Source: Paramecium pentaurelia (taxonomy: Eukaryota > Ciliophora > Oligohymenophorea > Peniculida > Parameciidae). From it: 64,000 nt of DNA. Shown here in pieces: positions 50,604 through 62,653 of the stretch. The first letter of the stretch is position 1. Every line of letters begins with the position of its first letter. The notes under the pieces are model-generated. The model was not told the DNA's origin, made no database searches, and worked only from the letters and a program-made list of their open reading frames with translations. Made by a program: the position numbers and the translations under genes. Where the stretch lies: contig CAJJDO010000017.1 in NCBI GenBank assembly GCA_905183005.1, positions 126,516 through 190,515 on the forward strand. The letters run 5' to 3'.

Positions 50604-53352
50604 TCAATCAGAAATCATAATTTTTCTCTTCATTTTTCTACGATTAACAAATATACGGATAGGATTTTTCTTATTTTTTTGCATAAATTTTTCATAGGAT
50701 TAATTAACTCTTTCAAGTATATTATCTATATTAAATTGAGGAAAGTAATATTTATAAGATTACATAACTTCAAACTCCAAATCAGGATTATAGGTTGTAA
50801 CTTTAGAATGAGTAGTAACTAATGACTTCTCTTTCTCTTTTTGATGTATATTTAATTTCTCTAAAATTTCATCAATATATTCTTTGAAATCATCTTCTTT
50901 TTCTTTTCTTTTAAAATTGTGATCCACAATCAAGGATTGTTTCTTTAAATTTTTTCTGGCAAAGGTTGATTGTTAAAGTTACTCACGTTATTAATCAATC
51001 TATTTACAGATCAATTAAAATCTAGAACTATTTGTAGGAGATTTCATAATAGAATTTACATTTCCTTTAATATCTTCTTAAATGGATCTACTAGAACTAA
51101 AATTAGAGGATTCTAAATCTTATATATTTACTCTCATTCTTTAAGTACCTTCTTCATTTTAATCATAATTTGGTCTAATTATATTATATAAAAATAGATA
51201 CATACATTTCATCAACTAATTTTTAACTAACCATAAAATCTAAACAAGCATTTTGAATTTGTGATAATTCTGTTAATGTATTAACTTTTTTAGATCTTCT
51301 AAAATCTTTATAATATTTCCTTTCTTAATCTTCATTTTATCTATGATGAGTCAATAATTTCATTTTGTCAACTTAATAAAATGTCATAGGACATTGCAAG
51401 TACCCATGAGTCCATCCACAGATTTCACATGTCCTTCCAATAACATTTTTTTTCCTTACACTAAATTTATATTAATCTCTAATTTTACACATCTTCTCGA
51501 ATTCTTATCTATCATACTATAATATTTCATAAAATGAAGCTCTAGAAATAGCAGCTATCTTACTGTATCCTTAACTTATAATGATATAATCATAGTATCC
51601 TTATTCAGTAAATTCTTGTTCTCCAATTACAGTACCACCAGTTAATTATTTTAGAACAATAGGTTATCTTGAATTATGTCCCATTAAAGTAAGTTCTCCA
51701 TTCAAGAGAAAGATTAAATGATCAGCAAATTATTATGCTTTTACAACTTCATCTCCAGGTTATAATTTAATGACTTTAACTTTTGTACATAATTACTCAA
51801 CTGTAGAATCTTTAAATTATCTCAATAAATAGGAATTCATTAAAATAGTTTTATAAGAATCTATCATTACTTCTTCTTCTAGATTTTTGGTTAATTTAGT
51901 AAGTAATTATTCTCCTAATGAATTTTCTTATTGTTCTTATTAAAATAAATGTTAATAATATTTTCTAACTTTAATAGATAACTTATCATTTAATTTGCGT
52001 TGTCTTATAATTTACTCAATGGCTTTCATCTAAGTTTTGTATTATTGTTTCTTCTCATTCATTGATCTATAGATTTCACCAATGTTTGAAATTGTGTAAC
52101 CTAACATACCACAAAGACTCATAGCAACCAATATTACAAATAATTGTTCGTATGCAGATTGAGGTGTTAGGTCACCATATCCAACTGTTAAGGTAGTGAT
52201 TACACTGAAATATAAGGATGCTATGTATCTTTAGTTAAATATGATAGTCTTACTGCTCTATCCAACTTAAATGACTAATATCATAGTACTCTAACCAATT
52301 CTTTCCTGCCACATAATGTTCCATTTCGTACACTCCTAAAAAATGCCAACTACATGCACAACAATGAATTATGAAAATTAACATCACAATCAATTTAATT
52401 AAATCAAATACAGCAGCCAAATTTTCTTTAAAATTTGTATTATATTCAAATTAATCCAATATACGTATCAATAGAGGTATCCTTAAAAATACTGAGATTA
52501 AAGGGATGAAATAACCATAAAGTATTTATAAATATGTTGTCAAAACTATTAACAAATCTAATAAAAAATAGCTTCTCACATAGTTGCTTGCAATATCAAT
52601 TCTACTCTTTTTCATTATCTGATCTTCATAGAATGAAAGGTTGAATTAAACTAAAATCCATATGATTTGTAAAACAGTTGGAAATGCGTCAAAAAGTATT
52701 GAGATATCATGATTTAAGAAACTGACATTTATTGGTACATAGAATAAGTTTAATAGGATAGAAATAATAAAGCAAAACTCATAATACATTATGAATCTTT
52801 GATCTGGTTAAAATATTGGAATGAAACCCCCATAATATTCAAAGATTGATCTTATTTATTTTTTAAACAAAGAATATTGCACTTGCAATTCTGACCTTCC
52901 CTTTATATGATATTTGTTATTTCTATAACGTACAATATTTAAATAATCTGATGAAACATCCTGAATAATTGTAAATATCCTTTTGTTTAAAAGTTTGTAT
53001 TTCATTGATTCTGTTTACAATTTCAATGTGTATAAGAATCTCATTATCATTGTGATAATGATTAAACCATTACTCTTCCATACTCGAGTTAGTCTTAATT
53101 TATATTATTAATACCCTAATGGTTGAGTTGTAGCAATCTCGATAGATTTATTTATTAGAACTTTACTTTTGCTACCCATCATAAAACTGTTGCTAGGGGA
53201 AAAATAACTATAATTATCTGATTAGATTTAAACCTTTACAGAGAATGTTCTGAAGGACTTCCTACTTCTTTATAAATATTAGATAAATTTTGTTATCTCC
53301 CAATATTGTTTCTCATCTCCTCAATAGCATTTTGCGATTCAAAAATACTCAT
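50604..53352 (-). CDS. CNG/HCN/EAG-superfamily potassium channel
   Basis: Voltage-gated-like K+ channel of 879 residues with four introns (32, 21, 25 and 31 nt; first at 53208-53239); total length is divisible by three. Six hydrophobic segments start near residue 70 (SNGLIIITMIMRFLY is an early hydrophobic stretch, seven residues before the long post-segment linker). The pore helix and filter read SLYFSVITTLTVGYGDLTP, the TVGYGD type selective for K+. S6 and the C-linker lead to a cNMP-binding-like domain (VKVIKLQPGDEVVKAQQF, then VIGEQEF). The phosphate cassette lacks the usual Arg-Thr-Ala, so cyclic nucleotide binding is doubtful. A CxxC piece (TCEICGWTHGYLQCP) follows. Probably a ciliary or plasma-membrane channel. 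Confidence 0.9.
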
Positions 53353-53439
53353 TTTTATAATAATTATTTATCCACAAAGATTAATATTCTTTTATTCTTG
53401 ACATATACTCATTCATTTTTATTATTATTGTATAATTTC

Positions 53440-56400
53440 ATGAATTGCAGATTTGATTAAGAAATCGATACCATTCAGCAAAACCTTACAAATCCAACAA
53501 ACTCACATTCCAACAAGTAAAAGAACTATCTTTATAACCTATTAAGTAATTTATGTATTCATATCATCAACAGATATTTAATAGCCTATCAACAAAGAAC
53601 ATTAGAAATATTCAGATAATATTAAAATTTAGCAACAGTCTAATCAATCAATTAATGACTAACATAATAGACATTCTTCAAAGCCAAGATTGTCAACAAT
53701 GCCCAATTTAGAAGAAGTAGAGAGAATTGATAGAATAAGTAATTAATTCTAACAAACCATGGCTAAACTTGAAGAAGTTTAAGAATATAATTCTACCAAT
53801 AATTAAGATACTTACATTAAAAAAGTTATTATTGTGTAATCAAAAATTCGTTCTTTTTTAATGAAAAGACAATACTTAAATCTTAAGACACAATTTCAAT
53901 ATAGAAAACGTGTACTTAATGAACTATTTATAACTGAATAATCGTATTGTTAAGCACTTACTATATTGATAAATTCATATTTAAAACCACTAAGAGAACA
54001 AAATAAATTAATATCTTCATCAATTATATAATAGATATTTTCTAATGTTGAAGCCATTTAATAACTTTCTGTCGACATCTTAGAAATATTTAGAAAGAAA
54101 TAAGAATAATTTAATTATTATTCTCTTATAGCTGATATATAATTATAGCAACATATTTCTTTCTTTAAAATCTACTCAATATATTTGGTTAATTATTAAA
54201 AAGCATTTAGTGTATAAATGAAATTAAAAAAGGAAAATAAACAATATAAATAATTCTTAGATGCAATAGATAAATAAAATTAAGGCAAGACCTTAGAATC
54301 TTATTTCTTAATTTTACCTGTTTAACGTATACCAAAATATGTGCTTTTATTTAAGGATCTATTAAAAAATACATCTTAAGATCATCCTGACTATTCTAAT
54401 ATTAAGTTGGTACTTGAAAAATTTGAATAAGTAGCCAATTAAAATAATAAATCAATGGATAGTCTACTTAAAAATTAAAAACTATTTGATTTATAAAAAC
54501 AGTATGGGAATTTTGTTAAAATCCTAGAATAAAATAGATAATTTTTAAGAGAAGAATCCCTTCATATGTACTTTACAAAAGGAGCTTAAATCAAACCTAT
54601 GATTGTTTATTTTCTATCTGATTTGATACTTGTAACAGAAAGAGATCAAACAAAATCAGAACATAACTTTAAAACTTATATTAAACTTAATCATCTAAGT
54701 AAATGTCAATAATTACCTGAAATGTATAAATATAAGTATTTATTTCAAATAAGTGGTGTTGATAATTCTGTAATATTTGTAGTTCAAAGTTAAAATTCAA
54801 AAAAGGATATGTAAGAATATATTAATTTGGTTAATCAAGAGATAAAAGAACTATAAGATAAAAAAGCAGAAAGAGATAAAGCACTTTAAGATATGATACC
54901 TGAAAAATAAAAAATTAATCAAATTGATCATATAAGTGTTTCAGTTTAAATTATCGGAACTGAAGATGTTATTGATGCAACAGATAAAAAATTTACTTAA
55001 TATATATTTGAGATAGATATTAATAATAATATAACTTAAAAAATATACTTAAGATATAGTTTGTTTAAAAAAATATTACAAGATGTGAAAATGTTATTTC
55101 CAAAAATGAAAATACCAGAAACTAAAGAGAATTCATATTTTGATAGAAATGAATCTGCAGTTATAGATGTATATATTATTTGTTATTATTAGAAAAGGAA
55201 AATTGTGATGATAGAATTTTTATAGATATTATTGAATTCATAAGAGTTTAAGGAAAATAAGACATAAAATTAACCAATTTTAGTATTATTAGGATTGCCT
55301 GAAAATTTTTATGATTTGCCTGCAATTCTAGTCAAATAATATAGATAATCTATATTGGGAGTTGGAATTAATTTTAGAGCATCTAAAAAACCAACAAGTG
55401 GTACTGTAGAATTTTCATAACACTCTGTTAGTTTTAGTTCAAATGAAAATTCAAATTTTACAACAATGTTCACCTAAATTGGTTCTCCAAGAGATATTAA
55501 TAAAATAAATGAAGGATAATCAAATGGTTTAAAATTTTCTGATAAAAAAACTGAATAGACTTTATGTTAAACTACAAAAGATCCATAAACTCCTGTTAGA
55601 GGATTGAGAGCTGCAAGTATGAAAAATGTAAGAAAGATTTCTGCTACCCAATTATTGGCTGTAGAAAGTAAAGGAAATTCAAGATAAAGTTCAGTAGTAG
55701 ACAAAGATTTTTTAAATTCAATATAAGTTAAAATAAAAGTCATGGTCTTTCTAAATTTTAAATAGATTGAGAAAGAGTTTTTTATAAATAAAGACACATC
55801 AGCTTTTAGTTTAATGGAAGAGATAGCTACTGATATATAACTTTAATCTGCTTATGATTTTAGATTATATTATATTGATAATACTTATTTAAAACCATTA
55901 GACAATGATGAGAAGTTATGGAATTTTTTAGTCAGATTTGATGAACCTTTTGGATTATTTAAGAAATCTTAGAAAGTACCTCTATATAATGGAAAATTAC
56001 TATAGCTAAGAAAACATTTATTTGTATCAAATAAGGAAGAGACAGATTATTACACTTAGGATTTAGTGAGATTACAATTAATTAGCTATCAATTATTTGA
56101 TGATATTAGCAATTTAAGATTAACATTAGGTCCAAAAGATCATATTCTTTATACAGCCTTTTATCTATATTTAAATGGACATAAAACAATTGATCCAAAA
56201 AGAATACCTATGAATGAGATTAAGAAGGTAATAAATAATTTAGTTTATATAGTTTCTTCCTCCTATAGCCATTAAGATTATATCATAAGATGAATGGAGT
56301 AATTTTTTACCTACTTTAGTATAAAATTTTCATTGTTAAATTGTAAATGAGAAATAGAATTAACAGTAATAAATATAATCAGAATATAATTTAATAGATA

Positions 56401-56942
56401 ATTAAAATGATAGATTTAAGAATGAATAAATGACTGAAATTCATTTTGCATTATTAGTTTTTTTGAATTTGTTAAAATCTAAAAAATTTTTTGGAGTTAC
56501 AAAATTTTCTGTGAAACCTGATAAGGATACCATGAATAAAATAATTGAATTAAGTAATAATTATTGGAATAAAAAAAAGAAGTAAGATAAATAATTATAA
56601 AATCATAATACAGAAAATATAAAAGGAATATCATCATTATGTTTAGGAATTGGTTATAATTCTATATTAATACTTTCATCATTTATATCTTAATTTGAAT
56701 TATTAGAGTTGAATTTTGATGAAATTGAATCTATCAGTTCTTTATAGACTACATTAACTATATACTTGGAAGATTTAACTAAGTAAAGTGGTCGTTAAGA
56801 GAATAATTAAAATAATAAAGAGAAACCATGTTTAAAATTAGAGACTGAAAAGAGTTATTAGATAAAATAATTAATTGATGAATATTTCAAATTATAAATG
56901 GAAAATCATGAATAAACAGATGAATTTTTTGAAATGAAATGA
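53440..56942 (+). CDS. multidomain RhoGEF: IQ, DH, PH, PX and FERM-like domains
   Basis: Protein of 1141 residues with three introns of 28, 24 and 25 nt; exon length is divisible by three. In order: an IQ-like motif (VIIVQSKIRSFLMKRQYLN, about residue 120), and a DH domain from RKRVLNELFITEQSY to LPVQRIPKYVLLFKDLL (about 145-325), the GDP-exchange module for Rho GTPases. Next come a PH domain (about 340-455), a PX domain (QYIFEIDINNN, LRYSLFKKILQDV; about 490-610), and a FERM-like region from about 740 (LGPKDHILYTAFYLYLNGHK, LPPIAIKIISQDEWSNF). It should link phosphoinositides at membranes to actin control. The gene starts 87 bp from the channel gene, divergently. Confidence 0.85.
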
Positions 56943-57035
56943 TTTTGATTTGAAATAATTTATGTGAATGTCTCCATTACTTTATATTTTAAATAAAATA
57001 AAATGATATATTAGTATTATAAATCTATTTTAATA

Positions 57036-58598
57036 TCAAAATATTTCACAATTGGAACAACATCCTTTATTATTATTAACAGGATCTACTTGTTAAATTA
57101 TCATATTTTCTGCATGACTTTCTTCATTTAATTTATTTCCAGATGAATTAAAACCTTATTCATCATGAGTCAATAATTTATTTTGTTCTGTATCATTCAC
57201 TAATTATTAACAATTTTTTTATCTTTCAGTTAGAATAACTTATTCAGTACTTTCTTTAATTTAATTGGTCTATAGAATATTTTATTTTTTTTCTTCTTCT
57301 TTATGAATTATTTATTATTATAATTCTGGTTATTCAGGTTCATCCAAAATAATTTTTTAATTATTTTATTAAGATTCTAATTAAGGATCTTCTTTTTTTA
57401 ATTATTCTTAAGAATTCTAAACTAATTCCTATTCATCTTTGTTATCTTGTTTAATGTCTTATTATGTCTTATTAGAAACAACATAGTAAATTTGTTATTA
57501 CTATTTCATAAAAATATTCAAATTAAAATCTACCTAATCATATGGATCATTTTCTTCTTCTTCTTCTATATTTTAAAATCTCAAATCTAATTTTTAATTA
57601 CCTCCATTATTATTCTTTGTATATCCATCTTACAAATCCAAATTATAAGGTGGCCTTATTATGAAATATATTTATAATACCAAAATTTTTTGAGATTTAA
57701 TTGACTACCTCCAAATTTCTATTCTAATTAATTTGGTTCAATAAATTCTTATAATTATTTAAATTCTTTTTATTATAGAAAACTAATTTTATTAATAGTC
57801 TCTGGATTCAAAAATGTTTTAATTTATTTCCATAAAAAATTGATTCCACTTGAAGGATTTAAAACAAACATTCTTTCAAGATAACCTGAGAAATTAGTAC
57901 TCAAATCATCTATTAATACTTCCAAGATTTTTTATTATAAACCTTAACATCCAATATTATTAGTTTCTAATAAAAATATCCAATTTTCAACCTTTCCTGG
58001 AATTAACATATATTTTTTTACTATACCCAAAAGAAATGATAAAGCTTTAAAGATTTATTCCTTATCATGCTTACAATATAGTAATTGAATGATTTACTTT
58101 TTTTTAATCAATTAAATGAGCATTAAGAATAATTATTGGTCTAAATTATTTATCTCTACCCAAAAGATAACAAATTCCTTCCTTAAAAAATTACTCTGAA
58201 TTAGAATTAATTTCATGATGAATCTTTGTACGTCTCCAAGCTATATGTTATAGTAGTTTCTTTTTTATAAATAACAGTATACTTTTATCACTTCTTTTTT
58301 ATCAAATCTTCCTGCATAACACATTCTTAAATAATCACTTTCCTTCCAACTAAACCTATATTCAGATATTTTTACTCAGAATTTAGTAATATTTTCTATT
58401 ATTTTATCTCCTCCTTTAGTTCTTTCACCTTTTCCATTTCAAACTTATCATAAACAACTGTTTCATAGATTTTCCTAACTCCCTACTCTTACTCTTAATG
58501 TTTGATATAATCATCTAAAAATCAAAATTTAATTCTCTACTAGAGTGAACAATATTATTGGCCTCTTATGGTGGAGCTAAATAAGAATAATCAATCAT
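57036..58598 (-). CDS. SEC14-type CRAL-TRIO lipid-binding domain protein
   Basis: Protein of 479 residues with five introns (26, 20, 23, 28 and 26 nt); exon length is divisible by three. The N-terminal CRAL-TRIO-N helices include DYLRMCYAGRFDKKEVIKKL and the IAWRR motif. The lipid-binding core follows (RPIIILNAHLID, LSTNFSGYLERMFVLNPSSG, FLWKQIKTFLNPETINKI), ending with the typical FGG. The C-terminal 180 residues are Gln/Glu-rich and disordered and end in CCSNCEIF, a cysteine cluster that could be lipidated. Members move or present phosphoinositides and other lipids. Confidence 0.85.
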
Positions 58599-58648
58599 TT
58601 GTTAAATTAATTATCAAAATAAAACCTTTATAACAAATTAGACAATTT

Positions 58649-58669
58649 TATATATATATATATATATAT
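58649..58669. repeat. short (TA)n tract
   Basis: About 21 bp of alternating T and A between the start of the CRAL-TRIO gene and the stop of the next gene. Confidence 0.8.
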
Positions 58670-58676
58670 CTATAAT

Positions 58677-59483
58677 TCAAAGATCATCCTTCTTTTCCTT
58701 CTCTTTCTAAGATTCAAAACTGAAAATTTATCTTATATTAATAATATATTCTCCATTTTCTACTCTGGTAAATGGAACATTAGGTAATTAGGCTATAAGT
58801 ACTCCTGGATTAAATGAGCCTGATCTCAATTCATTTATTAATCCATGTAATCTTTAATGGTTGCTCTTTATTATTTGAATTAATTAAATACTCTAATAGC
58901 ATTGATTATAACATTTCTAAGTGGAGTCTCTGATTTCTTGATTGCAGATTTGATAATATCCAATGATAATAATTGTTTTGTTATATATTCGATTACTACA
59001 TTTACATCCAAAGAAACAGAGGCATAATCAATTTCGACATCTTAACATCTGAAATGTGTTGGACCAATATTAAAAATAATAGAAACAAACAAACTAAAAT
59101 ATTGATGCTTAAATACTCTTCTATTTTTATTGGAATTGTGTATTTATTTTCTACTATTAGATCAATATTAAAAGTAGGTGCTGATATTTCTAAAATGTCA
59201 TGATTCACATCAAAATCAACCTTATTATATTTCTTTATTTATATACTTTTAATTCAGCAAAATTGTGAATCCTTATTTATGTAATCCAATAATCTAAAGC
59301 CAATTTCATAGCTCCCATATAATCCAAACCTTCAGCAGATAAAGCGGTATATTCATTTGTAAATTCTTTTATAAAATTCAAAAAGAATGACTTAGCCTCT
59401 TCTCTATGTTCTTTATCTTAAAAGTAAGCTTATGTTGAAACAAGCAATAGTGAGAGTAGGAGTACACTTGTAATACGTGTCAT
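58677..59483 (-). CDS. secreted protein of unknown function (243 aa)
   Basis: Protein of 243 residues with introns of 26, 23 and 26 nt; exon length is divisible by three. A signal peptide (MTRITSVLLLSLLLVSTQA) is followed by an acidic helical part (FLNFIKEFTNEYTALSAEG). The rest looks like a compact beta/alpha domain (KVDFDVNHDILEISAPTF, VEIDYASVSLDVNVVIEYI). The C-terminus is Lys/Glu-rich (KEKEKKDDL). No family is recognised. Paramecium secreted granule or cortical lumen proteins have such signal peptides, but I cannot be specific. Confidence 0.65.
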
Positions 59484-59949
59484 TTTAATTTATTTTATTA
59501 TTATTTTCTGGAAAATTCCAATTTATAACAGACTAATATAAAATGGAACAATCTCATTAAACTCTAAATTACACAATATTCTTTAATTCAAACAAATATA
59601 TTTTTAAAGTATTTTTTGAATATTTAAGTTAATCTAATAATTTTCTTTAAAATTAAAAGATTTATAGAAAGTTTAATTATATATATATACTAATACTATT
59701 GAATTCAAATAAAGATGTCATGACAATAGGATTAAATTAATTATATCAAAATATTTATGAATATTTAAAATATATACATAAAAGGATAAATGTTGAAGTT
59801 TTTAAATAAGATAAATATGAATAATATTATGTTTAATTCACATTTGATTAAGACTATTTTATATATCTATGGATTGAAAATATTCATTTAGGAAATAATA
59901 TTCTATATAATTATGAAAAATTGATATTAAAAAATATATATTAATTAAA
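59484..59949. other. divergent intergenic region with an open frame
   Basis: About 466 bp between two divergent starts. From ATG 59720 a plus-strand frame reads fairly protein-like (YEYLKYIHKRINVEVFKQDK, FIYLWIENIHLGNN). It continues open across the first part of the RRP4 gene in another frame, to TGA near 60320. I could not connect it to RRP4 by splicing (see findings). Confidence 0.35.
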
Positions 59950-60853
59950 ATGTAAATAGAGGAAAATTTGCAATCTGATAAGAAAGAAGTTTTTCTGCCA
60001 GGAGATTTGTTATCTGATGAAACTGGATTTATTAGTGGAACAAATACTTATGAAGAGTAAGGAAAAATATTCTCCAGCACTACAGGAACTATTAATTAGA
60101 CAAATAAGTAATCAATTATATAATTAAAAGATTGATTATGATAAAACCAATTAAATGTAGTTATTAACCATAAATTGGAGAAATTGTAATAGGCTAAATT
60201 GTGTAAATTAGAGATAAAAAGTGGATTGTAAATATAGGTTCAAGTTCAGAAGCTACTCTTCATTTGAATTCTACTTATTTACCTGAATAAGTAAAATTAT
60301 CATTCATTATTTAGAGATAAAAAACAGAAGACGATGAAATGAATATGCGTTAAATATTTTCTGAAAATGATTTAATTTGTGCAGAAGTTCATTGTAATCA
60401 TTATAAATATTTAATTTATTAGCTGTCAATAATGATAAATCTGTTAATCTTCATACAAGAGGACTTAAATATGGTAAAATTGAAGATGGATTACTCATTA
60501 AGGTTAATCACTATTTGATTGTCAAATAAAAAAGACATTTTATTAAATTGAATAATAATGTTAATATGATATTAGGACATAATGGATAAATATATTTAAG
60601 TAATTAAGATAGAACTACAAATAATTAAAAAGTAATATATTGTTAAAATTACACTGTTTAATAAAGAATTGATATCGCAAACACAGGTAAAGCAATTAAA
60701 TTCTTATAATAAAATTAATTTAAAATCTCACAAACAAGTATAGAAAAGGTTTTAAATTATATTTCTGAAAAAAAGCCTTAAAATGATTGGATAACATTAA
60801 TTGAATAATTCTTTTTAGAATAAAAGTCAAAATAATAATAATAGGATTAATGA
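59950..60853 (+). CDS. RRP4: exosome complex subunit RRP4 (EXOSC2)
   Basis: RNA-binding cap subunit of the exosome, which degrades and processes RNA from the 3' end. It has 275 residues, with introns of 23, 24 and 29 nt; exon length is divisible by three. Landmarks are VFLPGDLLSDETGFISGTNTY at the N-terminus, an S1 domain with IGEIVIGQIVQIRDKKW and VNIGSSSEATLHLNSTYLP, DEMNMRQIFSENDLICAEV, HTRGLKYGKIEDGLL, and the KH-type part HFIKLNNNVNMILGHNGQIY. The order equals that of yeast and human RRP4. The Gln-rich C-terminus is written with TAA and TAG. Confidence 0.93.
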
Positions 60854-61206
60854 TCTTAATGTAATTATATTGTTAAATCAACAATTTTAATATATAATTA
60901 ATAATGTTATTCTTTTTATATAAAAATCTAATAGAAAAAGTGTTTTACAAAATTTTACATATTTTTTTTTAGATTTTTTACAAATAATATTAAAAAATAG
61001 TTTTTCTTTACTTAGCTTATAAATATTTCTGATAATTCTATTTTTTAAGAGTATAATACAATTTTTAAATATATTATTGGAGTGTTTTTAATAGGTATAA
61101 TTATTTTAATTGGATTAAAAAATAAATAATTATAGTTATTTATAATAAAAATAAAAACGTTAAAAAATGAATATATATTGAGTTTTATAACTTTTAAAAA
61201 AATCAT
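60854..61206. other. convergent intergenic region
   Basis: About 350 bp of very AT-rich sequence between the 3' ends of the RRP4 and trichocyst-type genes. No feature is seen. Confidence 0.5.
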
Positions 61207-62329
61207 TCATATTTTAATATCAAAAAAATCAGCTGATTTAATGAGTGACAATCCTTATTCAGCTATTGGTAATTCTATTTATAATTGATTGAAGTTTTAG
61301 TTATAAATATCAGTATCAACAACATAAGTTTCATTTTCTAAATCTAATTACTATTGATATTAAATTCTATCAGCATCTCTTTGTATTAAGAATTAATTAC
61401 AATCATTTAATTTTTCTAAATATTGATTCATATATAGTTACAAGTAATTGCATCCAAATCAACTTATGCTTAGCTAATTTATTTTTAGAATTCATGATGT
61501 TCATCTTCCAATTAATCTAATCTTTCTAAAAATTCTTTTTAATTAAGTTATTCTTATTTAGTTAAATCATTCATAGCTTCAACAATTTAATTTCTAAATT
61601 CATTCAAAGAATCTATTATTTATTTTAGAATTTCTGAATCTGCAAAATTCTAATTAAGTGCTATTTGAAGTAATGCCTATACCATAGGACCTTAATTAAC
61701 ACGATTCCATTGTTTAGATGATAACCTTTTTAAAGTAAATTTAAAATTCTTTATTTATAATAATGAAGGATTGGATAAAGAACCTACTAAATTGATGGCA
61801 TCATCTACTGCATCAATAGCATCATTATCTTCTTGAATTTATTATTAATATGCTTAATTTTCTTAATCTCTAAGTAAGATTATTTCATCTACATTTTTTC
61901 TATTAAATTCATCATTTTCAATTAATGATCTAATTCTATTATTAATTTAATCTTTTCTTGGTATAAGTAAATTATCTATCACATCAATCATTCTTGCAAT
62001 ATCTTAATCAGCATCTTATAATTATTAACTAACTTGAACAATAAATGAGTTGTGTTCATTGGTTCGCATTAAAAATTTGTATTAAACATCTTCCATATTA
62101 TTGTTGATATCTTGAATCTATTATTATGGTCTTTTTATACTAATTCTTCAATCGTTTCTATAAGTTCTTAAATAGGTCCCTAAACCAATGAGTGTAAATT
62201 AACAAGATTTAAAATTGCTTAGCCTAATTTAGTTCTTTAGAGTTCTTCTAATTTCTTAGCATGACTTATTTTTGATGAAATTCCATAAGAGAGTCCAATT
62301 AATGTGAATAACACCAAGACTAATTTCAT
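61207..62329 (-). CDS. trichocyst matrix protein (TMP)-like secretory granule protein
   Basis: Protein of 357 residues with introns of 23 and 26 nt; exon length is divisible by three. A signal peptide (MKLVLVLFTLIGLSYG) is followed by long heptad-rich helices. The stretch LGQAILNLVNLHSLVQGPIQ followed by ELIETIEELI resembles the opening of mature TMP chains, whose coiled-coil polypeptides crystallise in trichocysts and expand on exocytosis. Further helical blocks (QLQDADQDIARMIDVIDNLL, EQLNQKEFLERLDQLEDEHH) and only a few cysteines fit the family. Known TMPs are cleaved from precursors. The call is from pattern memory and would need an alignment. Confidence 0.75.
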
Positions 62330-62653
62330 TAAATTTATTATATTTTATATCCGTTTTATGATTTATTGTCTAACTCTGTCATTATGTAATCAAGTTAAAC
62401 TAAATATAATATTCAATAAACCAGTTTAACTAAGCATATAAATCAATAATGATAAGAATCTATAAAAATATAGATAAAAATAATAATGATAGTTTATAAA
62501 ATATCAAAATATTATATATATCTTTTCTCTCATTAACTTAATATTTATTGATAAAATTAAGTTTTGAATCTCTATAAGAAAATAAAGTTATTTCAAATAT
62601 TAATATTACTATATATATATATATCTATATTTTATTTATTTTATGAATATATC
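62330..62653. other. intergenic region
   Basis: About 324 bp of AT-rich sequence, with a short (TA)n run near 62612-62628, between the start of the TMP-like gene and the stop of the dipeptidase gene. It presumably carries the TMP promoter. Confidence 0.5.

Noticed and set aside
58973..59208. Plus- and minus-strand short ORFs near 58973-59208
   Set aside because: They fall inside the spliced secreted-protein gene; the minus one is an unspliced reading across its real 23-nt intron.
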